Shown: positions 22,857-34,852, counted from the stretch's first letter. The stretch is DNA of 64,000 nucleotides from Omphiscola glabra (GCA_964017045.1 OZ024808.1:10880284-10944283), one strand, 5' to 3'. Notes: generated by a model from the sequence alone, not told the origin. Program-made: numbers and translations.

Positions 22857-23889
22857 CAGCAGTTCCCAACCCGGGCCACCCAAGAAACATTAAAATATTT
22901 CCATTTTACTTTGTTGTATTTCTCTCGGGACTGTGCGACTTTCCATGGACGAGAGGTTACACGGGAGTTGATTGGCTGTGAGCGGGAGTGGCGTTGTAGC
23001 TTTCGTGGGGAGAAGATGTGAACTCTTCTATCTGTTCATCGGTACTTTCTCATGTTTAACATTGCTTGCTGTACATGTTTATTGTGTTTTATTTTTACCC
23101 TTTTTCGTCCACATTTACTATCTGAGCTTAACGATGTTTTAATTTCCGGGTTACATCTCGGTCACTTGAGCGCCCAAATTTAACCCACAAATTAGCAAAA
23201 ATGTGTTCGAAACAGACGTCGTTAGAAAGATTCCTTGGGAAAAAGACCCCCCCCCCCCCCAGTGACGAGACAGAAGAAGACTCTTTAACATCAAAGAAGC
23301 TTAAAACTTTTAACAGACAATACCGTGAGTCCTACTTGAAATATGGATTTATCGGGACCAGGGGTTGCCACACACTAACCCCGCTCTGCATAGTTTGCGG
23401 CGATAGGCTCTATAATGGGGCAATGACCTTGAAGGCCAAGCACCCTGGATTAAAAGACAAGCCCCTGCAGTATTTTGAAAGAAAAAAATGGGAACACGAA
23501 GTAGATAAGACATTTCAGAGGGCCACCACATCAATAAAGGACACTGCACTGAGAGCATCATATTTAGTGGCTAACCGTTTTGCTAAGACTAAAAAAGCCA
23601 TTCACCGTCGTTGAATAATTGATCCTCCACTAAAGATATTTGCCATGAACTTCTAGGGTAGGCTGCTGTTAAAAAGATTGCACCTGTGCCATTGTCGGCT
23701 AGCACTGTGACTAGGCGCATCGAGGAAGTAGCCGAAGACATTGAGATATAATTGTTAGAGAGGATTAATACACCGCCGTGGTGCGCACTCAAGGTTGACG
23801 AATCTACAGACATCGACAACAAGGCAAAACTACTTATGTGCAATATATTTATCGGGAGGATGTGCGTGAGGATTTGTTATGTTCACTAT

Positions 23890-24676
23890 CTTTGACAACA
23901 AACACCACAGGAGCAAAACTGTTCAAGTAACTGGATGCCAACCAACACCACATGAGCAGAACTGTTCAAGTCACTGGATGCCAACAAACACCATATGAGC
24001 AGAACTGCTCACTGGATGCCAACCAACACCACAGGAGCATAACTGTTCAAGTCACTGGATGCCAACCAACACCACATGAGCAGAACTGCTCACTGGATGC
24101 CAACCAACACCACAGGAGCATAACTGTTCAAGTCATTGGATGCCAACCAACACCACCGGAGCAGAACTGCTCACTGGATGCCAACTAGCACCACAGGAGC
24201 AAAACTGTTCAAGTAACTGGATGCCAACCAACACCACATGAGCAGAACTGTTCAAGTCACTGGATGCCAACCAACACCATATGAGCAGAACTGCTCACTG
24301 GATGCCAACTAGCACCACAGGAGCATAACTGTTCAAGTCACTGGATGCCAACCAACACCACATGAGCAGAACTGCTCACTGGATGCCAACCAACACCACA
24401 GGAGCATAACTGTTCAAGTCATTGGATGCCAACCAACACCACAGGAGCAGATCTGCTCACTGGATGCCAACTAGCACCACAGGAGCAAAACTGTTCAAGT
24501 AACTGGATGCCAACCAACACCACATGAGCAGAACTGTTCAAGTCACTGGATGCCAACAAACACCATATGAACAGAACGGCTCACTGGATGCCAACTAGCA
24601 CCACAGGAGCATAACTGTTCAAGTCACTGGATGCCAACCAACACCACATGAGCAGAACTGTTCAAGTCACTGGATG
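23890..24676. repeat. Minisatellite of 38- and 43-bp units inside the transposase
   Basis: About 19 units of ACTGGATGCCAACCAACACC plus AC(A/T)GGAGCA(G/T)AACTG, ending either in CTC (38 bp) or TTCAAGTC (43 bp). The first unit overlaps the transposase codons for TTGAKLF, so the array expanded from coding sequence. It separates the catalytic-aspartate segment from the following HREMLAKRK segment. Confidence 0.93.
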
Positions 24677-25079
24677 GTCATATATCAGGACAATTAAAAT
24701 AGTCATTTTGTGTAGGCATATGCAAAGAGAGAGCTGCTATCATGACCTGACGTGAGGTTGCACCTTAGAGTGAATCTACGCATTGTATCATCCACAGGGA
24801 AATGCTGGCAAAACGAAAAATGTCACCGGAATTTAACAGCGTATTGATTGATGCCGTTAAAGTTTTTAACCACATCAAAGCACACGCCCTTAACTTGCGC
24901 CTGCTTGAGCAGCTTGTGAGGAGAATGACGCAGGGCACAGATGCCTTCTCTTGTACACAGAAATAAGATGGTTATACAGAGGAAAATCGCTAACCATAGT
25001 ATTTGAATTACGAGAGCCATTGCAAAGATTTCTCCTAGAAAAGAAGTCTTCGGTGGCAGCACATTTCATAAGATGGCTT

Positions 25080-25330
25080 TCCATAGCACAGATGTCTTCT
25101 CTTGTACGCAGAAATAAGATGGTTATCCAGAGCAAAGATGTTTTCTCTTGTACACATAAATAAGATGGTTATCCAGAGCACAGATGCCTTCTCTCGTACA
25201 CATAAATAAGATGGTTATCCAGAGCACAGATGTCTTCTTTTGTACACAGAAATAAGATTGTTATCCAGAGCACATATGCCTTCTCTTGTACACAGAAATA
25301 AGATTGTTGTCAAGAGCACAGACGCCTTCT
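25080..25330. repeat. Minisatellite of about 46 bp, about 6 copies, with a 120-bp duplication
   Basis: The unit reads GATGGTTATCCAGAGCACAG then ATG(C/T)CTTCTCT(T/C)GTACACA(G/T)AAATAA. The unit comes from the YTEIRWL codon region. A longer segment (about 24945-25069, including codons for VFELREPLQRFLLEKK) is repeated almost exactly at about 25329-25450, so the array lies between two copies of the same transposase segment. Confidence 0.9.
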
Positions 25331-25924
25331 CTTGTACACAGAAATAAGATGGTTATACAGAAGAAAACCGCTAACCATAGTATTTGAATTACGAGAGCCA
25401 TTGCAAAGATTTCTCCTAGAAAAGAAGTCTTCGGTGGCAGCACATTTCAGTGAAAAGCTATGAGTCGCAAAACAGGCCTACCTGTGTGACATATTCAGCC
25501 TGCACAATGAACTCAATCTGTCCCTTTATGGGAAAATGGCAACTGTTCTCAAGTTGGCAGACAATGTAGCTGCATTTAAAGACAAATTGGAGTTGTGGGG
25601 ACGGCGCGTAAACAAAGGCATTTTGTACATGTCTAAAACATTAGCGGGGATTTTAGGCTAGACTGAGCATAAACATTCATTCTCCGAGTTGGTGCACAAT
25701 CACCTGTCTTTGATTTTAAAAGCGTTCGAGCGCTACTTCCCAACTACGAAAGACCCACAAACTGGCAAGGAATGGATCCGTGACCTACTTGTCAACAAAC
25801 CAGGCGAGTCTAGCATGTCCGTGCAAGAAGAATATCAACTGTTGGAGATTGCAAATGACAGCGGTCTTAAAAATACGTTCGAGACAACAACTCTGCCGCT
25901 GTTCTGGATTAAAATCATGGCGAA

Positions 25925-26232
25925 ATACCCTGAGATTAATACCACATTATACCCTGAGATTGCCACCACAGAATACCCTAAGATTGCCACCACATAATAC
26001 CCTGAGATTGCCACCACAGAATAGCCTGAGATTGCCACCACAAAATACCCTGAGATTGCCACCACAGAATACCCTGAGAGTGCCACCACAGAATACCCTG
26101 AGAATGCCACCACAGAATACCATGAGAATGCCACAACAGAATACCCCGAGAATGCCACCACAGAATACCCTGAGATTGCCACCACAGAATACCATGAGAA
26201 TGCCACCATAGAAAACCCAGAGATTGCCACCT
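25925..26232. repeat. Minisatellite of 24 bp, about 13 copies, from transposase codons
   Basis: The unit ATACCCTGAGATTGCCACCA plus CAGA corresponds to eight codons, YPEIATTE, of the transposase segment ending IMAKYPEI. Variants include CATGAGAATG and CCTGAGAGTG. Long frames on both strands across the array are by-products. Confidence 0.95.
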
Positions 26233-26630
26233 GAGCACTTAAACCCCTATTGCCATTTCCGACATCCTATCCGCGTGAAGCGGGTTTCTCTGCAGTGACA
26301 GCAACCAAAACAAAACAACGGAATAAACTGGAAATAAGCTACACACATTGGGTGTCATTTTCTCCTATTACACCCAGACGAGAAACAAGCTCAGGGTGCT
26401 TATTGATCTAGCTTTCTAGTCTAGTGAGTTAACATGTCAAATCACTTTATTTTCATTTTTGGTGTAACTGTATTTTATTTTGAAATCATCTTTAAATACA
26501 ATTAAAATAACATTATTAAATCAAAACAATCTGAAATATAAGCAAGCAACGCCCCCTTCCCTTCAGCGAGCCGCTGTAAAATTATCAAACGTTGACCTGT
26601 CCGCGCTGATAAAAAGGTCGGGGACCACTG

Positions 26631-28910
26631 GTTTAAAGGGCTTAAGAAACCAAACTTAAAACTAACCGCATTGGCCTTTAAATCCCCCACTACCATTTTA
26701 CGAGCCAGGCAATTATATCAACATTCTTAAACTGCTTCCTGGAAATATTCAGGCGCATACGGTATGTCCTTGAAATAAATCAGTTGTGATTCCGATCCGA
26801 GATTTTGTAAAGTAAAAATGCCTTGCTGCATTTGTCGTTAAGCACATATCCTAAGGTTTTTCTTACATGTAATCGGGTAGATTGTAATACAGGTACTTCT
26901 TAATGCGGGCTACCTGCTTATCTATACATTTAAAAATAATACGTTTTAATACTAATGTGTTTATTCACGTGATTTATATTTCACTATTGATTTATGTAAT
27001 GCGATTTTAACGAATTTCTTATTTAGCGTTTTCTTAATTAATTAGCTTCCAAGCTAAATTAAACTTGAAAGGACTGCAATCTTGTTATTTGTCCCCATTT
27101 GTTTGCTGAAAATTGTCCATGTGAATTCAAAATTGTCGAAATACATTCATAACAACTCACTTTGACTTTTCACGATGTGAGTCTTGGGATACACCCTGAT
27201 CCAAACATTGTCCAGACTTTAATGTTGAGTCTCCTTATAATTGGATATTCATTCTGCAACCAAAGTACAGCACTTGACTTGATTCAAAATCACTGGCATA
27301 TAGTGCACCCTTTTTTTCCTGAAAGAAAAGCATTTTGGTTGCAGCTTCTTGATATTTTGTTTCCTTATCTTGTTTAAGATCATTAAGATGGCCAGTAGCG
27401 CCTCCCAAACAGCAACAGCCACCATAACGACCAAATCTGTGCAAAATCCCGCCCCCCCCAAACCTTTTTAGATACTCAATGACATTCTCACCAAATATTC
27501 CAACGTGCTCCATTGTATTACAAAGAAAAATACACCTTTGTGTACAAGCAAAACCCCCTGTTCTGCATAACGTTCAAATGAGAACCTTTTAAGATTCACC
27601 TAAGAACCGTTTAAACACACGATGGTTCAAATGATGAATACAATGGATTCGTATGACATTTATAAGCTTCATGACTGTTGCCGACTCTTCGCACATTCAA
27701 TGGTCAGTTTTGAGCACAGAACTGACCGATGAATAATTCAATGATTTGAAATCGAGTTTACTGTAATTTCCACTTTTATCGGAGTCTGTGGTAAAATCAT
27801 AGTTCATCGAAGAATCAGTTTTAATTTTAGGACTACCCATGGAATACGCCAGGGTGTTTCAATGTAATTTTTTAAAATTTTTTTACAATTTCTGAAATTG
27901 ACATAACGCATTTTGAAGTAACTTTTGGGGCTATTTCACCCCGCGGTCCATACTTTAAGTATCGCTGTTCTACAGCGTAGGACAGCAATAAAAAAATTGA
28001 TGGAATGTGTTGTCATCGGTAATATGTCGACTGGAAGTGCGTCAGTTAGCCGTCCGAGGATTTTGTAAGCCACCCCGCCAGCCACGAACAAAAGCGAATT
28101 AAATATAATAGATTTAAAAAAGAATTACATTCCTTTGCATGCGAAATTAATTTGATTGAACAATTTTTACATTTATGATAAATTAGCAATGTTGTTGATG
28201 ATTTTGACGATAGCACTATAAAACGCAAATTTCTTAAAATGTTTGTACAGTTTTTGTAAATACTTATGACTTGCCTTTTTGGCTAACCGAGGAACATTTC
28301 TTCATTTGTTCTACCTCTAAAACTCCCCAAGGTCCAAAAAACTCCATGACGTAATATCATCGTCAACACCCCATGACGTCACACCAACCTTGCGACAGTG
28401 CATAAAGCTTTTATAACCATTTTTGGGTCAAAAGTCTCGAACCCACTTGTCAAACATTTTTTCTGGACTTTACTCCATATATTTGTTTAGCGACTTGTTT
28501 TACCAGTCCATTTAATTTCAACGGTATACAAGTTTCAAAGAAGCAAAGAACGGTGTTTATACTTTTAGGCTCCCTACATGTTGAGCTCGTCAAGCGGCAT
28601 TCGCAATATTACCACAGAATGAGCAATACTCTGTGTGGTCGGGATGTTCAGTTGAGGTAAGTGAAGATCCTGTCTGTTAGAAATTTTTTCATGCTAAATT
28701 TGTTGTTCCATTTTTTTTTTATTTTACATTAATTGTTTGAGCGGGTATTCAATTAAACATTTAACAAAAAGTGGACCAGGGTTTGTGTGTAATGGAAAGT
28801 CAAAAATTCTCTGTAATGTATATGGCCAATGTCAAGCTAAAAACATATCTATATTTCCTTCAAACTAACTTTGTCACTTTTCTGAGAAATTTAAGAAGAT
28901 CACATTATGC

Positions 28911-28944
<34 letters not shown>

Positions 28945-29192
28945 CGTTCATCATTAGTTTAGATAGAAAATTCTAAAGTGACTTAAAGATATCAGACTGA
29001 CAACTGCTGTGACAGCCAGAGGTGACGTTTACTTAAAGATGAGGTTCATGGACTTATTTGTTGGGGCCATTCAAATACGATTATTTCTGTAAGGCTACTC
29101 CTATGACATGAGAAATGTAAATATCCATGAAAAGAATGTTGAGATAAGACATTTATGCATGTAGTTTAATCATGTACCGTGACAGTATAAAA
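26631..29192. other. AT-rich intergenic with short transposon-end-like words
   Basis: No gene is supported. 27935-27990 (CCCCGCGGTCCATACTTTAA then GTATCGCTG) loosely resembles a hAT end. 28340-28385 has TGACGTAA and TGACGTCA words. A (TA)n run sits at 28912-28942. Confidence 0.4.
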
Positions 29193-29292
29193 CCTATTGA
29201 AATACTGGACTACAATAAGCCTTTTGAAATACTACACTATAATAAGCCTTTTGAAATACTACACTACAATAAGCCTTTTGAAGTACTACACA
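29193..29292. repeat. Short tandem repeat, 3.7 x 27 bp
   Basis: Unit CCTTTTGAAATACTACACTA plus CAATAAG, with the first copy more divergent. Confidence 0.9.
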
Positions 29293-29832
29293 GCACCGGC
29301 TACTGGTGCCTTTTCGAATTTATCTTCTGGTAAGCCAAACTTAAACGTTTGAGAATCCCTGCTCTGGATGACTTTAGGGACGATGACTTAAGTCAACCTG
29401 CACAAAAGCCAAAGAAGGTCCAGATAAAAAAAATACAGCAGCCTGGCGTCACAAATTTGTTATGTTTAGAGAAAAGATGGCATGATACATCATAGTCAAT
29501 GTGGCATTACAATCATATTTAACTCTAACTAAACAGTTCCTAGCCTTTTTTGAATACCCTTTAAGCCGGGAGTCTTCTTGTGCTCAGTGTCAGGATGACT
29601 CAGAAATGTTTCCGAACGAAAAATTAAAAAAAAAATAAAAAAAATTTATGTTTAAAACATTGCTATGAATATTTTTAGAAAATTAAATAAGTAACACAGT
29701 TTTAAAAAAGTAAATCGATGCACAAACACGCCAAAATAAGAACTTGATCGAATGGTATCTCCCCTGGTGAAGCGTATTACTTGTAAAATGACAGGTAAAG
29801 CTATTTATAACTCAATAAAAAATGTATTATCA

Positions 29833-29948
29833 GATTCCAAGTACCCTGGAGATCACATCTACCTTACGTTTGCTGTAAACAACTTAACCAAAGAATACGC
29901 CAACGGCGTGACCTTGACCCTCGCACAGCCTTATCATTCAGCTCTCAG
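29833..29948 (+). pseudogene. Orphan TNF-ligand exon (paralogue of exon 5 of the gene at 45.9-55.4 kb), frameshifted
   Basis: Translation gives GDHIYLTFAVNNLTKEYANG then VTLT, against GDHAYLTFDTNNRLNEYING then VTLT in the functional-looking gene. The nucleotide match continues through TTATCATTCAG, the exon end CTCAG, the donor GTAGCT and roughly 15-20 bases of intron. One extra base after TTGACCC shifts the frame, so the codons for the SLIIQFS strand are lost and a TAG is reached at the donor. Possible acceptor: TATTATCAG just upstream. No matching exons for the rest of a TNF domain were found between 28 and 45 kb. It is a decayed duplicate exon or the stub of a second TNF gene. Confidence 0.82.
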
Positions 29949-30021
29949 GTAGCTGTTTACGCATGACTTAAATGTTTTTAACCATGACCTAACTTTTGGA
30001 GAATTACATGTATAATAACAA

Positions 30022-30120
30022 ACACAAACACACACACATGCGCGCACACACATACACACACACATACACCCACACACATACGGACACACACACGTACGGA
30101 CACACACACATACACACACC

Positions 30121-30194
<74 letters not shown>
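30022..30194. repeat. Compound microsatellite (CA)n then (TA)n
   Basis: An imperfect CACACA/CATACA run to about 30140 is followed by a (TA) run to 30194. Long frames on both strands here are simple-sequence artefacts. Confidence 0.97.
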
Positions 30195-30199
<5 letters not shown>

Positions 30200-30200
<1 letters not shown>

Positions 30201-30910
30201 CTAGCTTGGCGAATGTTCTTAATGGATGGCCGTTTCCTGTGCGTTCTATTGATTTTCAATAAGATATTAATTTTAATCAAAGTTTCAAACTTTTTTTCCA
30301 TGTAATGCAAGTTGGGGAATTTTTATAAGCGATTGCACTTTTAAGTAGAATTATCTAGTTATTCAAAAAATATCTATTGATAAAAAAACTTTTATTCAAC
30401 TTCGTTGAGAACCACCTCGTGTAGAACGACGACTACCATCAACATTATCAAGAAAGAATATATCTTTAAAAAATAATTTTTAATATAACCGTGTTTTTAC
30501 TGTTACCCAAGTGGGTCAAGTATATATCTCCTCAATTACGTTGGGAGTCACCAATAGACCTATTCATATGTATTAAATTAAATGGTGAACATAGGATGTC
30601 AAGAGTATGCATGCGTGCATGTACCTTCCTTACTTCAGGTGTGTACAAATTAATGATGACATTTCCCAGGAATATAGATCCATGTTGGTAACAATACCAC
30701 AAGGTAGGTCGGCCCCACACGTGACACGTGAGGACTCTTTATTTGCTTTTCTTACTGTATTTTACATAACTAGTCCATAGTCAGCACGTGAACATAAACA
30801 AATGCGGAGAGAGAAATAGAGTTTATAAATTAAATGAGAGTGAGAAAGAAAAGTAGTAGGAGAGAATGTGTGAGTAAGCGGGGTAGAAAGAGAGTAATAG
30901 AAAGTGAGAT

Positions 30911-30951
<41 letters not shown>

Positions 30952-31320
30952 TGGGGGATGAAAGAGATGATAGAAGAGAGTGGGAAAGTGAGAGAAAGTA
31001 AAAGAGATGGAGAAAAAATTGATATGTTAAAATGATAGAGAAAGAGATATAAAGAGAGTTATAAAGTGGGAGAGATGATGTGAGAGGGTGAATGAGAAAG
31101 AGATAAAGAGGAAGGATGGTTGACAGACAGAGGGGGAGGCGAAAGAAAGTATAAGAGTTATATTGAGAAAGTGAGGTTCAAAAAGAGACAGAGGGAGAAA
31201 TACATGGTAAAAACCACACATGTTATTGTAGCAATACAAACTATGTAAAAACATCCATTTAAAGATATGATGTAGTATGTAGAGTTTTCGAAATTTAGGT
31301 AATTTGTTCATCGACATCAT
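30200..31320. other. Non-coding, with a purine-rich (AG)n-like stretch
   Basis: About 30800-31200 is dominated by GAGA and AAGAGA words with a pure (AG) core near 30910-30946. No gene is supported. Confidence 0.55.
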
Positions 31321-31322
31321 CA

Positions 31323-32275
31323 TCATGTCCCGTAGTCCTCAGATGGCATAAAAACTAATCTTCTCCATTCCTCTCGGTCTCCTGCCCTATGCATAGCATC
31401 GCCTAGTTGTAATCCCGTCCATTCTTTGATGTTATATTCCCATCTTTTTATTTTTCTTCCTCTTCTTCTTCCTCCTCTAGTAGTGCCCTGCAAGATTTCC
31501 TTGGCTAGCCCTTGTTTTCTGGTCACGTGGCCATACCATTCAAGTTTGCACTTTTTTACAAACGCCAGGAGGTCATCGTACTGCCCAGTTGCTTGACGAA
31601 TCTTTTCTTTTACGTGTTCATTGGTGATATGGTCTCTATAGCAGATGCCAAGAATTTTTTGCCTCTGTAACATTTCATCTCCATCGCCTTTATTTTCTTT
31701 TCAAGCTCTGCTGTTAATGTCCAGAACTAACAGGCTTATAAAAAAATGGAGAGGATTCTTCTTCTTCTATAATGTAAGGGCCCACGATTAATTTATTGAT
31801 CATTATGGCTTCTATGAATGTAGATGGGATTTGCAATGTTTCTGTGCCTGGTGTTGATGAGGATATTTCACTGGTTACAAGAGTAACTGAGTGAGGGTAT
31901 CATGCACTGGGATTAATGAGTGCATCAGCCTGATTTTGGTGCTGGGGGGGGGGGGGCTATATTTTTGTCGTTCCATATTTTCTTGAGCCTCTTTAGTGCT
32001 GTTGTGGTCTGCGCAATCCTGGCCATCAATTCAGGCTTGGAGCCTTCTTCCGGAACTATTGCTCCGAGGTAACTGAAGCTGCCAACTGTCTCTAATCTTT
32101 CCTCACCGACCTTAATTTCAGTGATGATACCAGTGGTGCTATTCGTCATCCTTTTTGTCTTTTCTGCACTGATTTGCATGCCAAAGGACGACGAAGTCTT
32201 GACGAGACGCTTAACTAGGTTGGCTAGCTCTTCTACGCTTCCAGCCAGTCCATCTATGTCATCCGCAAAGCAATA
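31323..32275 (-). pseudogene. RTE-type LINE, C-terminal reverse-transcriptase remnant
   Basis: Minus-strand frames give, in order, CFADDIDGLAGSVEELANLV (RT motif C with FADD), SAEKTKRM, GSFSYLGAIVPEEGSKPEL, then a break, then LQRQKILGICYRDHITNEHV, LEWYGHVTRKQGLAKEILQG, RGGRRRGR and DREEWRRLVFMPSEDYGT at the end. This is the typical C-terminus of animal RTE-like elements. It is interrupted by about 175 bases of the dispersed repeat at 31750-31925 and a G/C run, and it lacks the N-terminal endonuclease. Confidence 0.88.
31750..31910 (+). repeat. Dispersed about 150-bp repeat, copy 1 of 3
   Basis: Shared words CTTCTTCTTCTAT, CACGATTAATTTATTGATCAT, GTAGATGGGATTTGCAATGT, TTCTGTGCCTGG, GATATTTCACTGGTTACAAG and GAGGGTATCATGCACTGG. 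Other copies lie at about 43690-43850 (inverted) and 52255-52405 (same orientation). Confidence 0.85.
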
Positions 32276-32279
32276 ATTT

Positions 32280-32640
32280 GTTGCCGTTTATTTTTAAAAA
32301 AAATGCATTTAATAGTGTATCCTAATGTTTTAAAGACATTAAACTCAATACAGTGTTAACAAATAAAACAAAAACAGCTGTCATAACAATTAAGTGTGAA
32401 GTTAACATGGGTGTGTTTAATTTTTTGTAGCAGCGTTAAAATATTATGATAATAATTAACTAAGTGTTTCGAAAACATTGTCATACTCTTCACCCAGCCC
32501 CCCACCACCAAGCTAGTAAAAAAAAAACTTTTATAATTGATAAAATGGTGTTTAACTTAATGTACTATAGTTATAGTAATTCATTAAGTTGTAAAAAAAA
32601 ATTTATTCGAAAAATAATTACTTAGAAAAGTCATTTTTTA
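32280..32640. other. AT-rich, nothing recognised
   Basis: No motif or frame can be supported. Confidence 0.4.
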
Positions 32641-32649
32641 CATGGTTCT

Positions 32650-33256
32650 TGGAGGATATTAATTTTAATCTAGAATGTTCTAGAAAGTTCTATATTGTTC
32701 TATGGGATCCTATTTGGAAACGGTACTCCAATCGCGATCGGTATCCCAATGGGGTCGGGATCCCATTTGGAAACAGGATCCAAATCGGGATCGTTATCCC
32801 AAATGGTGTTGGGATCCCAAATGTGTCGGGATCCCAAATTGGGTCGGGATTCCACTGGGATATGGGATCCCATCTGTAAACGGGTACATTGGGGGTTAGG
32901 GTCAAGGTTTCATTTGGAAACGGGATTCCAAACGTGATCGGGATCCCGATGGGGTTTGTATACCAATGGGAATGGAATCCTAATGGGATCGGGATTCCAA
33001 TAGAAATGTGATGCCATTGGAAAATGGTATCCTACTTGGAAATGCGATCCCATCGGGGACCGAAAGGCACACAAAAGTTACTTTAAATGTGTTTTTATAG
33101 GAGACAAATTAATTCTCTTATTATATTTTTTTATTATGGGTTTTTGTTTGTTTGTTTGTTTACTTGGCGCTTCATTTCAATGTTAATTAAAAGACTGTAG
33201 AAGTCGTTTTTTTTTATCCTACTGCAATCCCGGGCAACGCCGGGTACATTGGCTAG
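32650..33256 (+). mobile_element. Non-autonomous Helitron, 3' part
   Basis: The right end has the hairpin CCCGGGCAACGCCGGG (33229-33244, stem CCCGG/CCGGG), then TACATTGG and CTAG (33253-33256) followed by T, which matches the Helitron 3' signature of a hairpin about 10 bases before CTRR with insertion next to T. The body 32695-33060 is a degenerate minisatellite of GGGATCCCAAT-like words, spaced about 17-22 bp, producing overlapping frames on both strands. The 5' TC end could not be fixed; the TCTAGAATGTTCTAGAAAG block at about 32670 may lie near it. Confidence 0.72.
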
Positions 33257-33307
33257 TGATAATTATAAAAATGTTCTGCTAGTTTTGAACAATGGCGAAA
33301 ATCTATT

Positions 33308-33332
33308 CCCCCCCCCCCCCCCCCCCCCCCCC
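33308..33332. repeat. Poly-C tract
   Basis: Twenty-five consecutive C residues; exact length is likely uncertain in any assembly. Confidence 0.9.
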
Positions 33333-33339
33333 AATGTAA

Positions 33340-34852
33340 TGAAGATATTATTGGAAACAAAAACAACAAACTAATACGCATTTAATTTACGCAGGGCAAG
33401 ATCGCTGACGTAAAAGACCACAGCATAATATCCACGAGAAGCAACGTGCCCAGCACATAGCATGCGTTTTATAAATATATATTATTTTTAAAAAAAACAC
33501 TTTTTTTTTGTTTAAGTAAGAAAGAAAAGGTCGAATTAAAAAATTTATTTTCAAAGATTTTACGTTCAGCCGGCGGTCCGACGTGAACTAATTCTTGGTA
33601 CAGTTTCGGGTCACGGCCCATGGGTTTGTTAGTCTAGACTAGACTGGAGTTATTTCTGGGATTTCTCAAGAGAAGGGCATGATACTAACGTGCACACTAC
33701 TATGTTATTTCCTTGTACTGTAACCATGTTACGCGTGGTTTTACAACTTCAAGCAATATACAGGAAAACATTTAACTTGGGTCAAGCCCCTCCTGTATGG
33801 AAAAAACCCGATTATTTTAAGCTGGAAAATTCCCGGAACATATATACAGCTCTGGTTTTTACAAATCTGATAATTCAAAAAAAACAAAAAAAAAAAAAAA
33901 TGTTACAATACTGTATCCCGAATATTTATTTGTTTATGTCTTGTTGTTTTTTGGGAGGTCACAGCCTAAATAAACATCTATATTCATGTGATCTTTTAAT
34001 TAATTAAACCCTTTTAAATAACAATACTAATCAGAGTCGGAAGTCTCTTTGATTCTAATGGGAGTGGGGTGTGTGGGTGTGTCAAAATTTGAAAATGATT
34101 CTGAATTAATAGTTCACATCATTGGTTAATCCAATTTCTTTTTTTTTTTTTACACTCCCACTTCCAAATGAAAAGTTAACAGCAATTAATAAAGGAGTTG
34201 CACTGATAAGAAATGCCTTTTAAAAATATAAACAAGTTACTGCACTCTGATCTTTCTTCACGTGTAAATCGATAATCTCTTATATATATTACAGTTCTGA
34301 TGTGACTCGTGGACTGCTTCCACGTACGGCTGCTTCCTAACAAGCTGGCGGCTTCCTATTCAGCGTATTTGGCATTGAGAGTATATTACAAATAATTCTA
34401 AATGTTTGAAAGAAAGTATGGTTCAATGGACTACGATGAGTCGATTGTTTTGTCACGTGATAAGCGTAAGTACGAGTAAGACTTCCGGTAGGCTGTCTGC
34501 AACACACTGGTCGCTCACAAATTTTTCTTCAAACAACTTTCTTCCTTTAATCATAACTGAATTATAATTGTTGTCACATTTAATGAATGTCATTTAAAGA
34601 AACGCGTGTATTCAAGAATATTTTGAAAAGCAACATTTTTAATTAACACTGGGGGAAGCGCTGATGGAGGAGACAAACATTTTGCTTTAAAATTAATGAT
34701 AATGGCAATGGCTGATCAGCTGTTATCTGTTGTTATGTGTTGTTATGTGTAGCAGAAAGCCTACCAATGGCTGGTACGTATCACGTGACAAAACAAGGAC
34801 GTGACTCATCATAGTCCATTATGAGTCCAATGACGCGCAAAATATAATTCAC
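33340..34852. other. AT-rich intergenic, no gene recognised
   Basis: The 105-codon frame at 33690-34007 lacks any recognisable motif and ends in an A-rich run. Confidence 0.4.

Larger units (their letters stand above)
23201..26330 (+). pseudogene. hAT transposase pseudogene, ZBED5/FAM200-like
   Basis: The N-terminal frame 23201-23614 (137 residues) opens MCSKQTSLERFLGKK, contains the BED-finger cysteines in LCIVCGDRLYNGAM and then KAKHPGLKDKP. The segment that usually carries the first zinc-binding histidine (the KRHL region) is missing. After a stop the reading continues in other frames: ALKVDESTDIDNKAKLL (catalytic aspartate region) near 23790-23840, REMLAKRKMSPEFNSVL and FNHIKAHALNLRLLEQL near 24800-24915, YTEIRWLYRGKSL with VFELREPLQRFLLEKK near 24952-25048, LVHNHLSLILKAFERYFPTT from 25690 with SSMSVQEEYQLLEIAND, and finally LLPFPTSY and EAGFSAVTATKTKQRN, the hAT dimerisation region, near 26250-26320. 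Many stops and the repeat insertions make it non-functional. The order of segments matches intact family members of about 600 residues. Confidence 0.9.
22857..26630 (+). mobile_element. hAT-superfamily DNA transposon (ZBED5/FAM200-like), inactive
   Basis: The left end starts CAGCAGTTCCCAACC. The right end, reverse complemented, starts CAGTGGTCCCCGACC, giving imperfect hAT-type terminal inverted repeats. The 8-bp flanks (CTTTAGGT and GTTTAAAG) match at only four positions, so the target duplication is eroded or a boundary is off by a base or two. Inside lies one transposase reading left to right, broken by stops and frameshifts and swollen by three minisatellite arrays (23890-24676, 25080-25330, 25925-26232). 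Confidence 0.85.

Noticed and set aside
25835..26238. Overlapping 80-143-codon frames on both strands
   Set aside because: By-products of the 24-bp array in the hAT pseudogene.
29934..30310. VCVCVC and IYIYIY frames
   Set aside because: Translations of the (CA)n/(TA)n microsatellite.
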